From Butyricimonas muris (lineage in GTDB: Bacteria; Bacteroidota; Bacteroidia; Bacteroidales; Marinifilaceae): DNA of 64,000 nt. The stretch lies in NCBI RefSeq assembly GCF_046365375.1, contig NZ_JBKEIT010000004.1:62001-126000 (forward strand). Direction: 5' to 3'. Below are positions 1 to 8,596 of this stretch, piece after piece (position 1 is the stretch's first letter; every line of letters starts with the position of its first letter). The notes below the pieces were generated by a model. The model ran no database searches. It had not been told where the DNA came from and saw nothing but the letters and a program-made list of their open reading frames with translations. The position numbers were made by a program, and so were the translations under genes.

Positions 1-2
1 CG

Positions 3-2432
3 CTTCATCAAGTCGGGGGGAAACTATATTTCGAGTATCCTTTATCCCTGTTGGGACGGGAATACTTGTTGGGAACGACTTTCGTCGAAACCAGTGACAA
101 TGGTAACGGGGCTGTCGGGCAGATGATCAACGATCCCTTGCATATCGCTTTCACGCTGCGAGATTCTACCCTGCAAATGCATGAGATTACGCGTAAGTGG
201 GGAACGAATCCGATGCTTACCGATTCGCCCGAGGAAGGTATGCGGGAAGCTGTTCGTAAAAGTACTCAACCACCGATTCGGTATGCTTTTAAAGTAGAGG
301 CTTATAGTCCGGACAGTACTGCCGTAGTGGTGGATATGACGGATTTTTTCTTGAAACAGAATAATGATTTGACTCCTTTTGCTGACGAGGGGAAACGTGT
401 GGATGAACTGGGGGACGGTCAGAGAGATGTGAAGTTGAAAGAAGAGTTGACTCGTTTGGATGATATCAAGGCTTTCGAGGATAATATTTCGATTATTTCA
501 ACTGAAACCTATACTCAGAATTTGTTGGTAGACGGTCAATATCTGGTCGTGCAGGATGAACCGGTGACGGTGAAGTTAAACCGGACATTACTTATTTTAC
601 CGGGAGAGGAACAGTTGATGAGACCCCGTTTAGGGGATCCTCGCGTAAACGTGACGACGACCGAACGGGAGAATATGACGACTAAAGTCGATGGTTCCCG
701 GGTTACGCACTATATGACACGTTGGGATATACAACCGAAAGATGTGGCGAAATATAAAAGTGGAGAATTAGTGGAACCGGAGAAGCCGATTGTGTTCTAC
801 GTGGATAATAATTTCCCCGAAGGTTGGAGCGAATATATCAAAGCCGGAATTGAAGAATGGAATAAGGCTTTCGCGGCGATCGGTTTTAAAAATGTGCTTC
901 AAGTGAAGGCTTTCCCGGTTAATGATACGACTTTTGATCCGGATAACATGAAATTCTTGTGTATTCGTTATGCCCCGATCGGGGTGGAAAGTTTCAAGAC
1001 GGCTCCTCGTTGGGTAGATCCGCGGTCGGGGCAAGTGATGAACGCGTCTATCGAGATATTCCATGATATGTTGAGGCGGGTGAACTTAAAACGTTTTGTT
1101 CAGACAGCTTCATGTGATGAGGCCGTCCGCACGATGAAATTGCCGTTGGAGAAATATGGAGAAGGTTTGAAGGGGATGATTGTACATGAAGTAGGACATA
1201 TTCTGGGTTTCGCTCATAACTTGCCGGCATCTCATGCTTACCCGACCGATTCCCTGCGTTCTGCTTCTTTTACTCGGAAATACGGTATAACCCCTTCTAT
1301 CATGGATAACATGGGCTATAATTATGTGGCTCAACCGGGAGACAAAGATGTTGTCTTGATTCCGGAAAGACTGGGGGTGGCAGACTATCATGCCGTGAAA
1401 GTGGCATATCAACCCGTGTTTGACGTAAAGACACTTGAAGACGAACAAAAGGTGGTAGAAAAGTGGATCGCGGAAAAGGTGGGAGATCCGATGTATCGTT
1501 TTGACCCGGAACCTTACACGTTGACGATGTTCGATCCGACTTCCTTGCCTGAAGATTTGGGTGATGACGCCATTAAAGCAAGTACTTACGGGATTCGGAA
1601 TCTGAAATACCTGATGGAGAATATGAACCAATGGTTGGACAAAGAAGATATCGATTACACGTATCGTAATATGGTATATCGTTACGTGGGTTATTATTAT
1701 AAGCGCTATATCTTTAACGTGTTCATGAATTTGGGAGGGTTTTATCTGAATCAGCATTATGTCGGTGATCCGGTTTCAACTTTTGTTGCTGTTCCGAAAG
1801 AGGTACAGAAGAATTCGTTGAAATTCGTGATCGGGCAATTGAAAGATATAGATTGGATAGATCGTCCGGAAGTGGTGGAGAATTTGGAATTCGACGGTTC
1901 CCGGGCTCGTCAGATACTGAAAGATTTCTTGAGTAAGGCGGATGAAGAAACAGATTTGTTCAGTACTCGCCGTATTTCACTGGTGGCTTACCGGGACAAG
2001 GGTAATTATACCCCGGAAGAGTATTTGGAAGATTTGTACAAGATGATTTGGGAGCCGACCATAAAGGGACGCAATTTGACAGAAACCGAAAGAATTTTGC
2101 AAGTGGCTTTCTTGACCAATGTGCGGAATACTGTTGATATCAATGGTAATCGTGAAAATGCTTCCCGTTATTATGCGAAGTCTCAGAACGTGTTGCATGA
2201 ATCTGTCGAATCGTTGAATGGTAAACAAAGTAACCGGATGCCGGAAGTTGCCGGATTCGGAAGTCGCTGGCTGGTGGAGAATATGGCTGTCGATAATCCG
2301 AATCATTTGTGGTATAATCTTTATTTGAAAGTAATAGAACAGGTAAAAAAACGCCAAGGGTCCGGTAATGCGGATACGAAGGCTCATTACGATTATTTGA
2401 TGTTTTTAATCAATCGTTCGTTGAAAGGTTGA
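3..2432 (+). CDS. Zinc-dependent metalloprotease, 5' truncated by window edge
   Basis: The frame is open from base 3, so the N-terminus (signal peptide and first domain) lies outside the window; 809 residues are visible. The motif HEVGHILGFAH near visible residues 395-405 is an extended zinc-binding signature (HExxHxxGxxH), as in metzincins. The rest matches my memory of the long Bacteroidetes zinc-dependent metalloproteases annotated with DUF5117/DUF5118/DUF4953, usually about 850 residues, exported and possibly acting on peptides outside the cell or in the periplasm. A Met-turn-like segment (SIMDNMGYN) follows the zinc site, as expected for metzincins. No partner gene lies downstream: it is followed by a gene-free stretch and an unrelated toxin-antitoxin pair. 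Family assignment is confident; substrate is unknown. Confidence 0.88.
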   Translation, partial: LHQVGGKLYFEYPLSLLGREYLLGTTFVETSDNGNGAVGQMINDPLHIAFTLRDSTLQMHEITRKWGTNPMLTDSPEEGMREAVRKSTQPPIRYAFKVEAYSPDSTAVVVDMTDFFLKQNNDLTPFADEGKRVDELGDGQRDVKLKEELTRLDDIKAFEDNISIISTETYTQNLLVDGQYLVVQDEPVTVKLNRTLLILPGEEQLMRPRLGDPRVNVTTTERENMTTKVDGSRVTHYMTRWDIQPKDVAKYKSGELVEPEKPIVFYVDNNFPEGWSEYIKAGIEEWNKAFAAIGFKNVLQVKAFPVNDTTFDPDNMKFLCIRYAPIGVESFKTAPRWVDPRSGQVMNASIEIFHDMLRRVNLKRFVQTASCDEAVRTMKLPLEKYGEGLKGMIVHEVGHILGFAHNLPASHAYPTDSLRSASFTRKYGITPSIMDNMGYNYVAQPGDKDVVLIPERLGVADYHAVKVAYQPVFDVKTLEDEQKVVEKWIAEKVGDPMYRFDPEPYTLTMFDPTSLPEDLGDDAIKASTYGIRNLKYLMENMNQWLDKEDIDYTYRNMVYRYVGYYYKRYIFNVFMNLGGFYLNQHYVGDPVSTFVAVPKEVQKNSLKFVIGQLKDIDWIDRPEVVENLEFDGSRARQILKDFLSKADEETDLFSTRRISLVAYRDKGNYTPEEYLEDLYKMIWEPTIKGRNLTETERILQVAFLTNVRNTVDINGNRENASRYYAKSQNVLHESVESLNGKQSNRMPEVAGFGSRWLVENMAVDNPNHLWYNLYLKVIEQVKKRQGSGNADTKAHYDYLMFLINRSLKG

Positions 2433-2585
2433 TAGTGTTAATTAGTTTGTGGTAGATTAATTCGTTTCGGGAAATTCCGGAATGGTTCTGAAGGCCGCCT
2501 AAAAAGTAAAATTTTTGGGCGGCAATCTTTTTATTTAATGATTGGATTTCTGAGCGTGTTTTGGGAAAATATTCGAGAACCCGTG

Positions 2586-2721
2586 GTAATCCTAACGTAA
2601 TACTACCTCTACTTGCTTATAAGGCGGTTATTCTATCCTTGTGTCATCGTTAGACACCGGGGATATAAGAGTGGTGTAAGTTTTCTGTAAGTAGGTAGAG
2701 GTAGTATTACCTTGGGATTAC
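2586..2721. repeat. MITE-like imperfect inverted repeat
   Basis: The left arm (2586-2618) and right arm (2689-2721) are inverted copies about 33 bases long with a few mismatches; the core shared word is TAATACTACCTCTAC. Between them lies a second, smaller inverted repeat (TATCC...GGATA with GTGTC...GACAC, about 2634-2665). The whole element could fold into one long hairpin. It has no coding capacity. It could be a non-autonomous mobile element or a structured RNA. No target-site duplication was established. Confidence 0.6.
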
Positions 2722-2836
2722 AGTAGGTTTTAGGCGATTTGTGAGGAAACGACATGCTCTTGAAAAGTCTTTTCGGATTTTTAATTGAAAATAGAGAATT
2801 GAAAGTTAAAAATGAAGGAATTTCAGGTAGTGAATG

Positions 2837-2867
2837 ATTGAAGAATGAGTAATGTTTCCTATATTTG
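2837..2867 (+). promoter_or_regulatory. Promoter of the hipBA-like pair
   Basis: The box TATATTTG at 2860-2867 matches the Bacteroidetes -7 consensus TAnnTTTG. ATTG at 2837-2840, 19 bases upstream, is one base off the -33 consensus TTTG. The regulator gene starts about 55 bases downstream. Confidence 0.55.
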
Positions 2868-2922
2868 TAATAGATATAATAGTATATATTAAATATCAAA
2901 TTGAGATATAAAAGTTATAATA

Positions 2923-3246
2923 ATGAAAGTTATATATGATTTTGATTTGGTTTCGATAGAAGAACTTTTGCAAATTTTAGCGCGGAATATGAAGAAGAGG
3001 CGGTTAGAGAAGAATTATTCCCGCAAACTGCTTTCGGAGATGAGTGGGGTGCCATTAGCTACAATTGTGAAATTTGAGAATGTGCATAAAATTTCATTGG
3101 AATCTTATGTAGCACTTTGTAAAGCGCTTGGATACACGGAAGAGATTAAGGCTCTGCTTGGGGAACCGAAATACAGCACGATGCAGGAACTTGATACGAT
3201 AAATCAGAATAGAAACAGAAAAAGGGGACGAGATGAAATTAGTTGA
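2923..3246 (+). CDS. XRE-family regulator, HipB-like antitoxin
   Basis: The protein has 107 residues. Residues about 14-70 form a Cro/CI-type helix-turn-helix: a first helix rich in Lys/Arg (NMKKRRLEKNYSRK), then LLSEMSGVPLATIVKFE as the turn and recognition helix. The C-terminal tail is charged and probably flexible. Its stop overlaps the next gene by 14 bases, so the two are translationally coupled. Next to a HipA-like kinase, it most likely binds and neutralises that kinase and represses the operon, as HipB does. It lies directly behind a Bacteroidetes-type promoter. The specific antitoxin role is inferred from position. Confidence 0.82.
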   Translation: MKVIYDFDLVSIEELLQILARNMKKRRLEKNYSRKLLSEMSGVPLATIVKFENVHKISLESYVALCKALGYTEEIKALLGEPKYSTMQELDTINQNRNRKRGRDEIS

Positions 3247-4360
3247 CAAGCTCACGGTTATGTATCGCGACAGGAAAGTAGGCGAATTGACTTTGACTCC
3301 TGACAGGAGACGTTGTGCTTTTCAATATGATAAAAATTGGTTGGTATCCGGTTTCTCCATATCTCCTTTGGACTTGCCTTTAAAGCCGGATTTATTTATC
3401 GCGTCACCTGAGCCTTTTTATGGGAATTTCGGGATATTTGAAGATAGTTTGCCTGATGGTTATGGTCGATATTTGTTAAATCGTATTCTGAGAAAAGAAA
3501 AGATTGATGATTCAACTTTAACGCCATTACAAAGATTAAGTATTGTCGGACGTACGGGCATGGGAGCCTTGTCTTATGTTCCTGAATCTTATATTGGTGA
3601 GGATAAAACATTGCCGGAATTAGATGAGTTACAAGAATTGGCGTTGGCTGTTTTAGGTGAAAAGACAGACGAGGGGGAAGAGGTTCTCTATTTTAATAGT
3701 GGTAATTCCGGGGGATGTAGACCTAAATGCTTGTATCGGGATGCGGATGGGGTTTGGCTTGTCAAATTCAGGCATATCTACGATCCCGCGGACATGGGGA
3801 AAACGGAATATAAATATAATTTGGCAGCAAGGCGATGTGGTATTGAAATACCTGATTTTAAACTTTTAGAGGGAAAGTATTTTGCATCCATGCGTTTTGA
3901 TATTGAGAATGGGGAACGCTTGCACGTTGCTACGGCAGGTGCTTTATTGAATGAATCTATTTTGTTACCGAAATTGGATTACAAAATATTATTACATCTT
4001 ACGGGGTATTTAACGCAAGACTCAAAAGCGGTTGATGAGATGTTTCGTCGTATGGTTTTTAATGTATTGACCTCAAATAAGGATGATCATGCGAAGAATT
4101 TTAGTTTTATATGTAGGGATGGGATTTGGACATTGGCTCCGGCATATGATTTAACTCTTTGCCGTGCAGGGTATAACGGGGAACATGCAACTTCCGTGAA
4201 TAATAGCGGGAATCCGTCGTTGGAAGATATGATTGCCGTGGGAAAAAGTATCCGGATAAACGAGGAGAAGGGAATTCATATTATTCGTTCGGTCTACGAA
4301 CATTGTCAAGATATTTTATCTCCTTGTTGGCAAGGTGTCATTCATGATGGAAATTGTTAA
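3233..4360 (+). CDS. HipA-like serine/threonine kinase toxin
   Basis: The protein has 375 residues, shorter than E. coli HipA (about 440). The N-terminal part matches the HipA N-terminal subdomain, including an FFG-like stretch ending in LPDGYGRYLLNR. A glycine-rich nucleotide loop follows (NSGGCRPKCL, about residues 158-167). The catalytic segment NKDDHAKNFSF (about 281-291) and the metal-binding APAYDL segment (about 301-306) are both intact, so the kinase looks active. In E. coli HipA phosphorylates glutamyl-tRNA synthetase and causes dormancy; the target here is not known. The start codon lies inside the regulator gene. A strong bidirectional terminator follows. Confidence 0.88.
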   Translation: MKLVDKLTVMYRDRKVGELTLTPDRRRCAFQYDKNWLVSGFSISPLDLPLKPDLFIASPEPFYGNFGIFEDSLPDGYGRYLLNRILRKEKIDDSTLTPLQRLSIVGRTGMGALSYVPESYIGEDKTLPELDELQELALAVLGEKTDEGEEVLYFNSGNSGGCRPKCLYRDADGVWLVKFRHIYDPADMGKTEYKYNLAARRCGIEIPDFKLLEGKYFASMRFDIENGERLHVATAGALLNESILLPKLDYKILLHLTGYLTQDSKAVDEMFRRMVFNVLTSNKDDHAKNFSFICRDGIWTLAPAYDLTLCRAGYNGEHATSVNNSGNPSLEDMIAVGKSIRINEEKGIHIIRSVYEHCQDILSPCWQGVIHDGNC

Positions 4361-4377
4361 CTTTTGGGAGTTTCTAA

Positions 4378-4421
4378 AAACTTAAAGACCGTCCTCGATA
4401 ATTTAGACGGTCTTTAAGTTT
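4378..4421. terminator. Bidirectional terminator between hipA-like and STAS genes
   Basis: A perfect 16-bp stem, with arms at 4378-4393 and 4406-4421 and a 12-base loop, lies between two convergent genes. It has A-rich and T-rich flanks suitable for both directions. Confidence 0.85.
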
Positions 4422-4422
4422 C

Positions 4423-4770
4423 TTATTGAGCGTAGGAAGCTACGCAACTTTCTCGTGTTCCCGTGATGTCGAAAATGACTTGCAGGTGTAGAAGTTCGAA
4501 TATCTTCAAAACATCCGGGGATAGGTTGCAAAGTTTCAAGTTGGAACCGACACTTTTAGCTGTTTTGAAAAGAGCGATGACCGTGCCGATACCGCTACTA
4601 TCCACAAATTCAATGTGATTGAAATCGAATATCATCCGACAGTCGGGATTATTCAAATAAGGTCTTAGTTCAGACTTAACTTCTTCTGACAGCGCGAGAG
4701 TGAAACGAGTCACTTCTTCTGTAAATTCGGCGAAGGTGATACCGTTGTGTTCTGTTACTTTGATTATCAT
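4423..4770 (-). CDS. STAS-domain protein (anti-anti-sigma factor type)
   Basis: The protein has 115 residues and is a single STAS domain. The motif DSSGIG (about residues 57-62) is the conserved loop whose serine is phosphorylated in SpoIIAA/RsbV proteins. Such proteins bind an anti-sigma kinase when unphosphorylated and are reactivated by PP2C phosphatases of the SpoIIE type. No kinase or sigma factor is adjacent. The only PP2C/SpoIIE protein in the window is in the hydrogenase operon at 48972-50156, which makes it a possible but untested partner. The gene has its own well-formed promoter. Family assignment is firm; the pathway is unknown. Confidence 0.85.
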   Translation of the reverse strand: MIIKVTEHNGITFAEFTEEVTRFTLALSEEVKSELRPYLNNPDCRMIFDFNHIEFVDSSGIGTVIALFKTAKSVGSNLKLCNLSPDVLKIFELLHLQVIFDITGTRESCVASYAQ

Positions 4771-4805
4771 GGTTTTTCTAGTATCTAAATTAATGGGTTA
4801 TTTAG

Positions 4806-4836
4806 CAAAAGTAATCATTTTTGCTGACAATGCAAA
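4806..4836 (-). promoter_or_regulatory. Promoter of the STAS gene
   Basis: On the minus strand TTTG (4833-4836) is followed after exactly 19 bases by TACTTTTG (4806-4813). This is a full match to the Bacteroidetes -33/-7 consensus. The expected transcript start is near 4799, about 30 bases before the ATG. Confidence 0.8.
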
Positions 4837-5027
4837 TAAATCATCAAATGATTCGTTAAGGTATCTGTGGAAAAAAATAATATTAAATCGTTTGCAAAAT
4901 TTGTTTACTTCGCTTGGATACGGGATATAAGTTTTTGGAAGAAAGGATAATATGTGTGGTTATGCATAACTTTTTTCATAAGAAGTAATATTTTTAAAGA
5001 AAGGGTGGGCGGGATGAATAAAAGTTA

Positions 5028-5035
5028 TAACTTTG
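5028..5035 (+). promoter_or_regulatory. -7 box of gcvT promoter
   Basis: TAACTTTG matches TAnnTTTG, 54 bases before the gcvT ATG. No clear TTTG is seen at the expected -33 distance. Confidence 0.5.
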
Positions 5036-5089
5036 CGGAGCGTTATAGTTAATAGTATAATAATATAATGAATATTTAAGCGATAAATA

Positions 5090-6190
5090 ATGATGAAGAC
5101 TACTCCATTTACACATTTTCATGAGGCGTTGGGAGCAAGAATGGCTCCGTTTGCCGGTTACAATATGCCGATAGAATACACGGGTATCAAGGACGAGCAT
5201 AATACCGTACGCGAGAAATTGGGCGTGTTCGATGTTTCTCACATGGGAGAATTTTGGGTAAAAGGTCCGAAGGCTTTCGAGTTGGTGCAGAAACTTACGT
5301 CCAATGATGTGGCCGCTCTTTCTGACGGTAAAGTGCAATACAGTTGCTTCCCGAACGAAACGGGTGGTATCGTGGACGATTTGCTGGTGTATCGTTTCAG
5401 TGCTGAAAAGTATTTGTTGGTGGTGAATGCCGCGAATATCGATAAGGATTGGGCATGGTGCACCAAATGGGCGAAAGAGTTAGGTATGAACTTGGATACG
5501 GATTTGGAGAACGCTTCCGAAAATATCTGTCAACTTGCCGTTCAAGGACCGTTAGCATTGAAAGCAATGCAAAAATTGACTTCCGCTGACGTGGTGGATA
5601 TGGAATATTATACTTTCCAAGAAATTCCGTTTGCCGGGGTAGACAAAGTAATTTTTTCCACGACCGGATATACCGGAGCAGGCGGTTGTGAGATTTATGC
5701 TTACGTGAAAGACGCCGAGAAAATCTGGAATGCCGTATTCGAGGCAGGCGCAGAGTTCGGTATTAAGCCTTGTGGTTTAGGTTCTCGCGACACGTTGCGT
5801 TTGGAAGCCGGTTTCTGCTTGTACGGGCATGAAATTGATGACGAACACTCTCCGATTGAAGCCGGATTAGGTTGGATCACGAAGTTTGTACCGGGAAATG
5901 ATTTCATCAACCGCGCGTATCATGAAAAAATGAAAAATGACAAGCCTGCCCGCTACATGAAACCGTTCGAGGTGCTGGATAAGGGTATCGCTCGTCAGGG
6001 ATACGTGATCGAGGACGCGGAAGGAAACGAGATCGGGGTGGTTTGCTCGGGTACTGTTTCCCCGTTGACAGGCAAGTCAATCGGTACGGGATACGTGAAG
6101 AGCGGTTTCCACAAGCTGGATACCGAGATTTTCATCCGTGTAAGAAATAAAGCTTTAAAAGCGAAAATCGTCAAAACCCCGTTCTTTTAG
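5090..6190 (+). CDS. gcvT: Aminomethyltransferase, glycine cleavage T protein
   Basis: The protein has 366 residues, the usual length. It transfers the aminomethyl carbon from the lipoylated H protein to tetrahydrofolate, releasing ammonia, in the cytoplasmic glycine cleavage system. The N-terminus (FAGYNMPIEY) and the segment VFDVSHMGEF (about residues 47-56) are classic GcvT sequence, followed by the folate-binding barrel and the C-terminal domain with GYV and VRNKALKAKIVKTPF. The P, H and L proteins are not in this window. Promoter upstream and terminator downstream suggest a single-gene unit. The next gene is serC, so serine and glycine one-carbon functions are clustered here. Confidence 0.95.
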   Translation: MMKTTPFTHFHEALGARMAPFAGYNMPIEYTGIKDEHNTVREKLGVFDVSHMGEFWVKGPKAFELVQKLTSNDVAALSDGKVQYSCFPNETGGIVDDLLVYRFSAEKYLLVVNAANIDKDWAWCTKWAKELGMNLDTDLENASENICQLAVQGPLALKAMQKLTSADVVDMEYYTFQEIPFAGVDKVIFSTTGYTGAGGCEIYAYVKDAEKIWNAVFEAGAEFGIKPCGLGSRDTLRLEAGFCLYGHEIDDEHSPIEAGLGWITKFVPGNDFINRAYHEKMKNDKPARYMKPFEVLDKGIARQGYVIEDAEGNEIGVVCSGTVSPLTGKSIGTGYVKSGFHKLDTEIFIRVRNKALKAKIVKTPFF

Positions 6191-6217
6191 TCGGGTGCTT
6201 TTGAGCTGAACGATAAC

Positions 6218-6244
6218 AAAGCACCCGCAAACGGGTGCTTTTGT
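6218..6244 (+). terminator. gcvT terminator
   Basis: The hairpin AAAGCACCC-GCAAAC-GGGTGCTTTT, 28 bases after the gcvT stop, ends in a T-rich tract. Confidence 0.85.
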
Positions 6245-6415
6245 CTTTGAAGGTATAAAAACGTTTTCGAAAAGGCGGAAGTTGTTGATATCAAGCGAAT
6301 AACGAACGCGAATAAAAATTACGGAAAAAAGTCTTTTATACCGACTTATTTTGCATCTTTGCAACGTGATTATAAACAAGATTTTAGTATTAATTATCTA
6401 TTAAATATTTTAGAG

Positions 6416-7495
6416 ATGAGAAAACACATTTTTAATGCCGGACCTTGTAAATTGCCGGATTCTACATTGGAAAATGTATCAAAAGCTGTGCTTGAGTTTG
6501 GTAACACGGGACAATCTATTTTGGAAGTGTCTCACCGTTCTTCTGATTTTCAAGCTGTGTATGACGAAGCTGTAGCTTTATTCAAAGAAGTATTGAGCAT
6601 CCCGGAAGGATATTCCGTAATTTTCTTGGGTGGTGGCGCCAGCATGCAATTCTGCATGATCCCGTTCAACTTCTTCAAGAAGAAAGCTGCTTATGTGAAC
6701 ACCGGTACTTGGTCAACCGCTGCTATTAAGGAGGCTAAAATGTGGGGAGATGTAGAAATTGTTGCTTCTTCTGAGGCAGATGGATTTACTTATTATCCCG
6801 AATTCACGATCCCTTCAGACGTGGATTACATGCACATCACTTCCAACAACACGATCCGCGGTACGGAAATTTTCTATGATCCGACTTCTCCGGTGCCTTT
6901 AATCTGTGATATGTCATCAGACATCTGCAGCCGTCCGGTTGATGTGTCTAAATATGCTATGATCTATGGCGGTTGCCAGAAGAACCTCGGACCTGCCGGA
7001 GTTACTTTCGTGATCATCAACAATGATTTCTTGGCTAACAACGTTGTTGCAGACAGAATGATCCCGACCATGTTGAGATACAAAACTCACGTGGATAAAG
7101 AATCTATGTACAACACTCCTCCTTGCGTGAACATTTTCGGGGTAAAAGAAACCTTGAAATGGGTTAAAGAAATGGGTGGCGTGAAAGCTATGGAGAAATT
7201 GGCTATCGAGAGAGCTGATATGATCTATAACGAATTGGAAAGAAGCAAGATGTTCCGTCCGGTTGTGAAAGAAGGTTCTCGTTCAAGAATGAACATTCCT
7301 TTCTTGTTGAGAGAAGGATACGAGTCATTGGAGAAAGAATTCTTGGATTTCACTAAATCAAAGAATATCGTGGGAATCAAGGGACACCGTTCAGTAGGCG
7401 GATTCCGTGCTTCTACTTACAACGCTTGTACTATCGAGGACGTGAAAGCTTTGGTTGCTGCAATGCAAGAATTTGAAGCTGCTCACATTAAATAA
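6416..7495 (+). CDS. serC: Phosphoserine aminotransferase
   Basis: The protein has 359 residues, typical for SerC. It makes 3-phosphoserine from 3-phosphohydroxypyruvate and glutamate, with PLP, in the cytoplasm. The start at MRKHIFNAGP is chosen because NAGP is the conserved SerC N-terminus; an upstream TTG would add 19 unrelated residues. Visible family motifs are SHRSSDF, FLGGGASMQF and the PLP-lysine region YGGCQKNLGPAG (about residues 181-192). It sits upstream of serA and a DUF1015 gene, the usual Bacteroidetes serine group. A promoter-like CATCTTTG lies about 55 bases upstream (one base off consensus). Confidence 0.95.
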   Translation: MRKHIFNAGPCKLPDSTLENVSKAVLEFGNTGQSILEVSHRSSDFQAVYDEAVALFKEVLSIPEGYSVIFLGGGASMQFCMIPFNFFKKKAAYVNTGTWSTAAIKEAKMWGDVEIVASSEADGFTYYPEFTIPSDVDYMHITSNNTIRGTEIFYDPTSPVPLICDMSSDICSRPVDVSKYAMIYGGCQKNLGPAGVTFVIINNDFLANNVVADRMIPTMLRYKTHVDKESMYNTPPCVNIFGVKETLKWVKEMGGVKAMEKLAIERADMIYNELERSKMFRPVVKEGSRSRMNIPFLLREGYESLEKEFLDFTKSKNIVGIKGHRSVGGFRASTYNACTIEDVKALVAAMQEFEAAHIK

Positions 7496-7501
7496 TTTAT
7501 T

Positions 7502-7572
7502 GATTTACGATTTCGGATTTACGAGCATTGCTTTCGCTGTGCTCGAAATCTAAAATCGTAAATCTTTTTTTT
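7502..7572 (+). terminator. Long hairpin with U-tract between serC and serA
   Basis: The left arm (7502-7527) and right arm (7540-7564) pair almost perfectly over about 25 bases and are followed by eight T. This is a strong intrinsic terminator or attenuator placed inside what should be a serC-serA operon. The arms contain the word AAATCTAAAATC that recurs at 8560-8590. Confidence 0.75.
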
Positions 7573-7592
7573 ACATCAAAAATTGAAATATC

Positions 7593-8510
7593 ATGACTAA
7601 AGTATTAATTGCAACAGATAAACCGTTTGCTCCGGTTGCTGTAAATGGGATTCGTGAGATCGTAGAGGCTCAGGGATACGAATTGGTATTATTAGAAAAA
7701 TATACTTCTCAAGACGAGTTGATCGCTGCCGTGGCTGACGTTGACGCTATGATCATCCGTTCGGACAAAGCTACAAAAGAAGTTATCGAGGCTGCCAAGA
7801 AATTGAAAGTGATCGTTCGTGCAGGTGCCGGATTTGACAATATCGACTTGGCTGCTTGTACCGCTCATAACGTGGTAGCTATGAATACCCCGGGACAAAA
7901 CTCAAACGCAGTGGCTGAGTTGGCTTTCGGTATGATGGTTTACATGGCTCGTAACTTCTTCAACGGTAAATCAGGTTCTGAGTTGAAGGGGAAGAAAATC
8001 GGTATCCACGCTTATGGAAACGTGGGACAGAATGTTGGTCGTATCGCTCGCGGTTTCGGCATGGAAGTGTACGCTTTCGACCCGTTCATGACGGACGAAC
8101 AAATCAAGGCTGCCGGTGCTACCCCGTTACATTCGGCTGAAGAAATGTATGGTATGTGCCAATATATCTCTTTGCATATCCCGGCAACGGAACAAACCAA
8201 GAAATCTATCAACTATGATTTGTTGAAGAATATGCCGAAGGGTGCCGTGTTGGTAAACACCGCTCGTAAAGAGGTTATCGATGAGGAAGGTTTGGGTAAA
8301 TTGATGGAAGAAAGAGCTGATTTCCACTATATCACCGATATCGCTCCGGATTGCGATTGCTTCAACAAGTTTGAAGGTCGTTTCTTCGCTACCCCGAAAA
8401 AGATGGGTGCTCAGACCGAAGAGGCTAATGTGAATGCCGGATTGGCTGCCGCTCGCCAAATCGTGAACTTCATCGAGAAAGGCGACGAGAAATTCAGAGT
8501 AAACAAATAG
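7593..8510 (+). CDS. serA: D-3-phosphoglycerate dehydrogenase, short form
   Basis: The protein has 305 residues: the substrate and NAD domains are present without the ACT regulatory domain of the long E. coli enzyme. It oxidises 3-phosphoglycerate to 3-phosphohydroxypyruvate, the first step of serine synthesis. The nucleotide loop is HAYGNVGQNVGR (about residues 138-149) and the active-site arginine lies in NTARKEVID (about 221-229). At the place of the usual catalytic histidine the sequence reads TPKKMGAQTEEA, with lysine. I believe this is shared by other short Bacteroidetes and Entamoeba enzymes. The gene lies between serC and DUF1015, separated from each by hairpins. Confidence 0.93.
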   Translation: MTKVLIATDKPFAPVAVNGIREIVEAQGYELVLLEKYTSQDELIAAVADVDAMIIRSDKATKEVIEAAKKLKVIVRAGAGFDNIDLAACTAHNVVAMNTPGQNSNAVAELAFGMMVYMARNFFNGKSGSELKGKKIGIHAYGNVGQNVGRIARGFGMEVYAFDPFMTDEQIKAAGATPLHSAEEMYGMCQYISLHIPATEQTKKSINYDLLKNMPKGAVLVNTARKEVIDEEGLGKLMEERADFHYITDIAPDCDCFNKFEGRFFATPKKMGAQTEEANVNAGLAAARQIVNFIEKGDEKFRVNK

Positions 8511-8523
8511 AATTGTAAATTGT

Positions 8524-8591
8524 AAATTTTAGATTTTAAATTGGAACACAGCAAATTTAAAATCTAAAATCTAAAATCTAAAATCTAAAAT
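8524..8591 (+). repeat. Hairpin plus AAAATCT heptamer tandem repeat
   Basis: Arms at 8524-8542 and 8554-8572 are complementary. From about 8558 to 8590 the heptamer AAAATCT is repeated about four and a half times. It resembles the hairpin between serC and serA in word content. It lies only a few bases before the DUF1015 start, so it may affect translation or RNA stability. Confidence 0.65.
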
Positions 8592-8596
8592 TGTAT

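Larger units (their letters stand above)
2433..2922. other. Gene-free stretch, 490 bp
   Basis: It contains no convincing gene. It holds a 136-bp inverted-repeat element (2586-2721), AT-rich low-complexity sequence around 2775-2820 made of variants of AATTGAAA, and the promoter of the hipBA-like pair close to its right end. Confidence 0.7.
4771..5089. other. Divergent intergenic region, STAS gene / gcvT
   Basis: 319 bases between divergently transcribed genes. It carries one promoter on each strand (4806-4836 minus; 5028-5035 plus) and AT-rich sequence between them. I see no riboswitch-like glycine aptamer upstream of gcvT. Confidence 0.6.

Noticed and set aside
4771..5089. Glycine riboswitch upstream of gcvT
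   Set aside because: The sequence is AT-rich with no paired aptamer-like helices and the -7 box leaves a leader of only about 45 bases.
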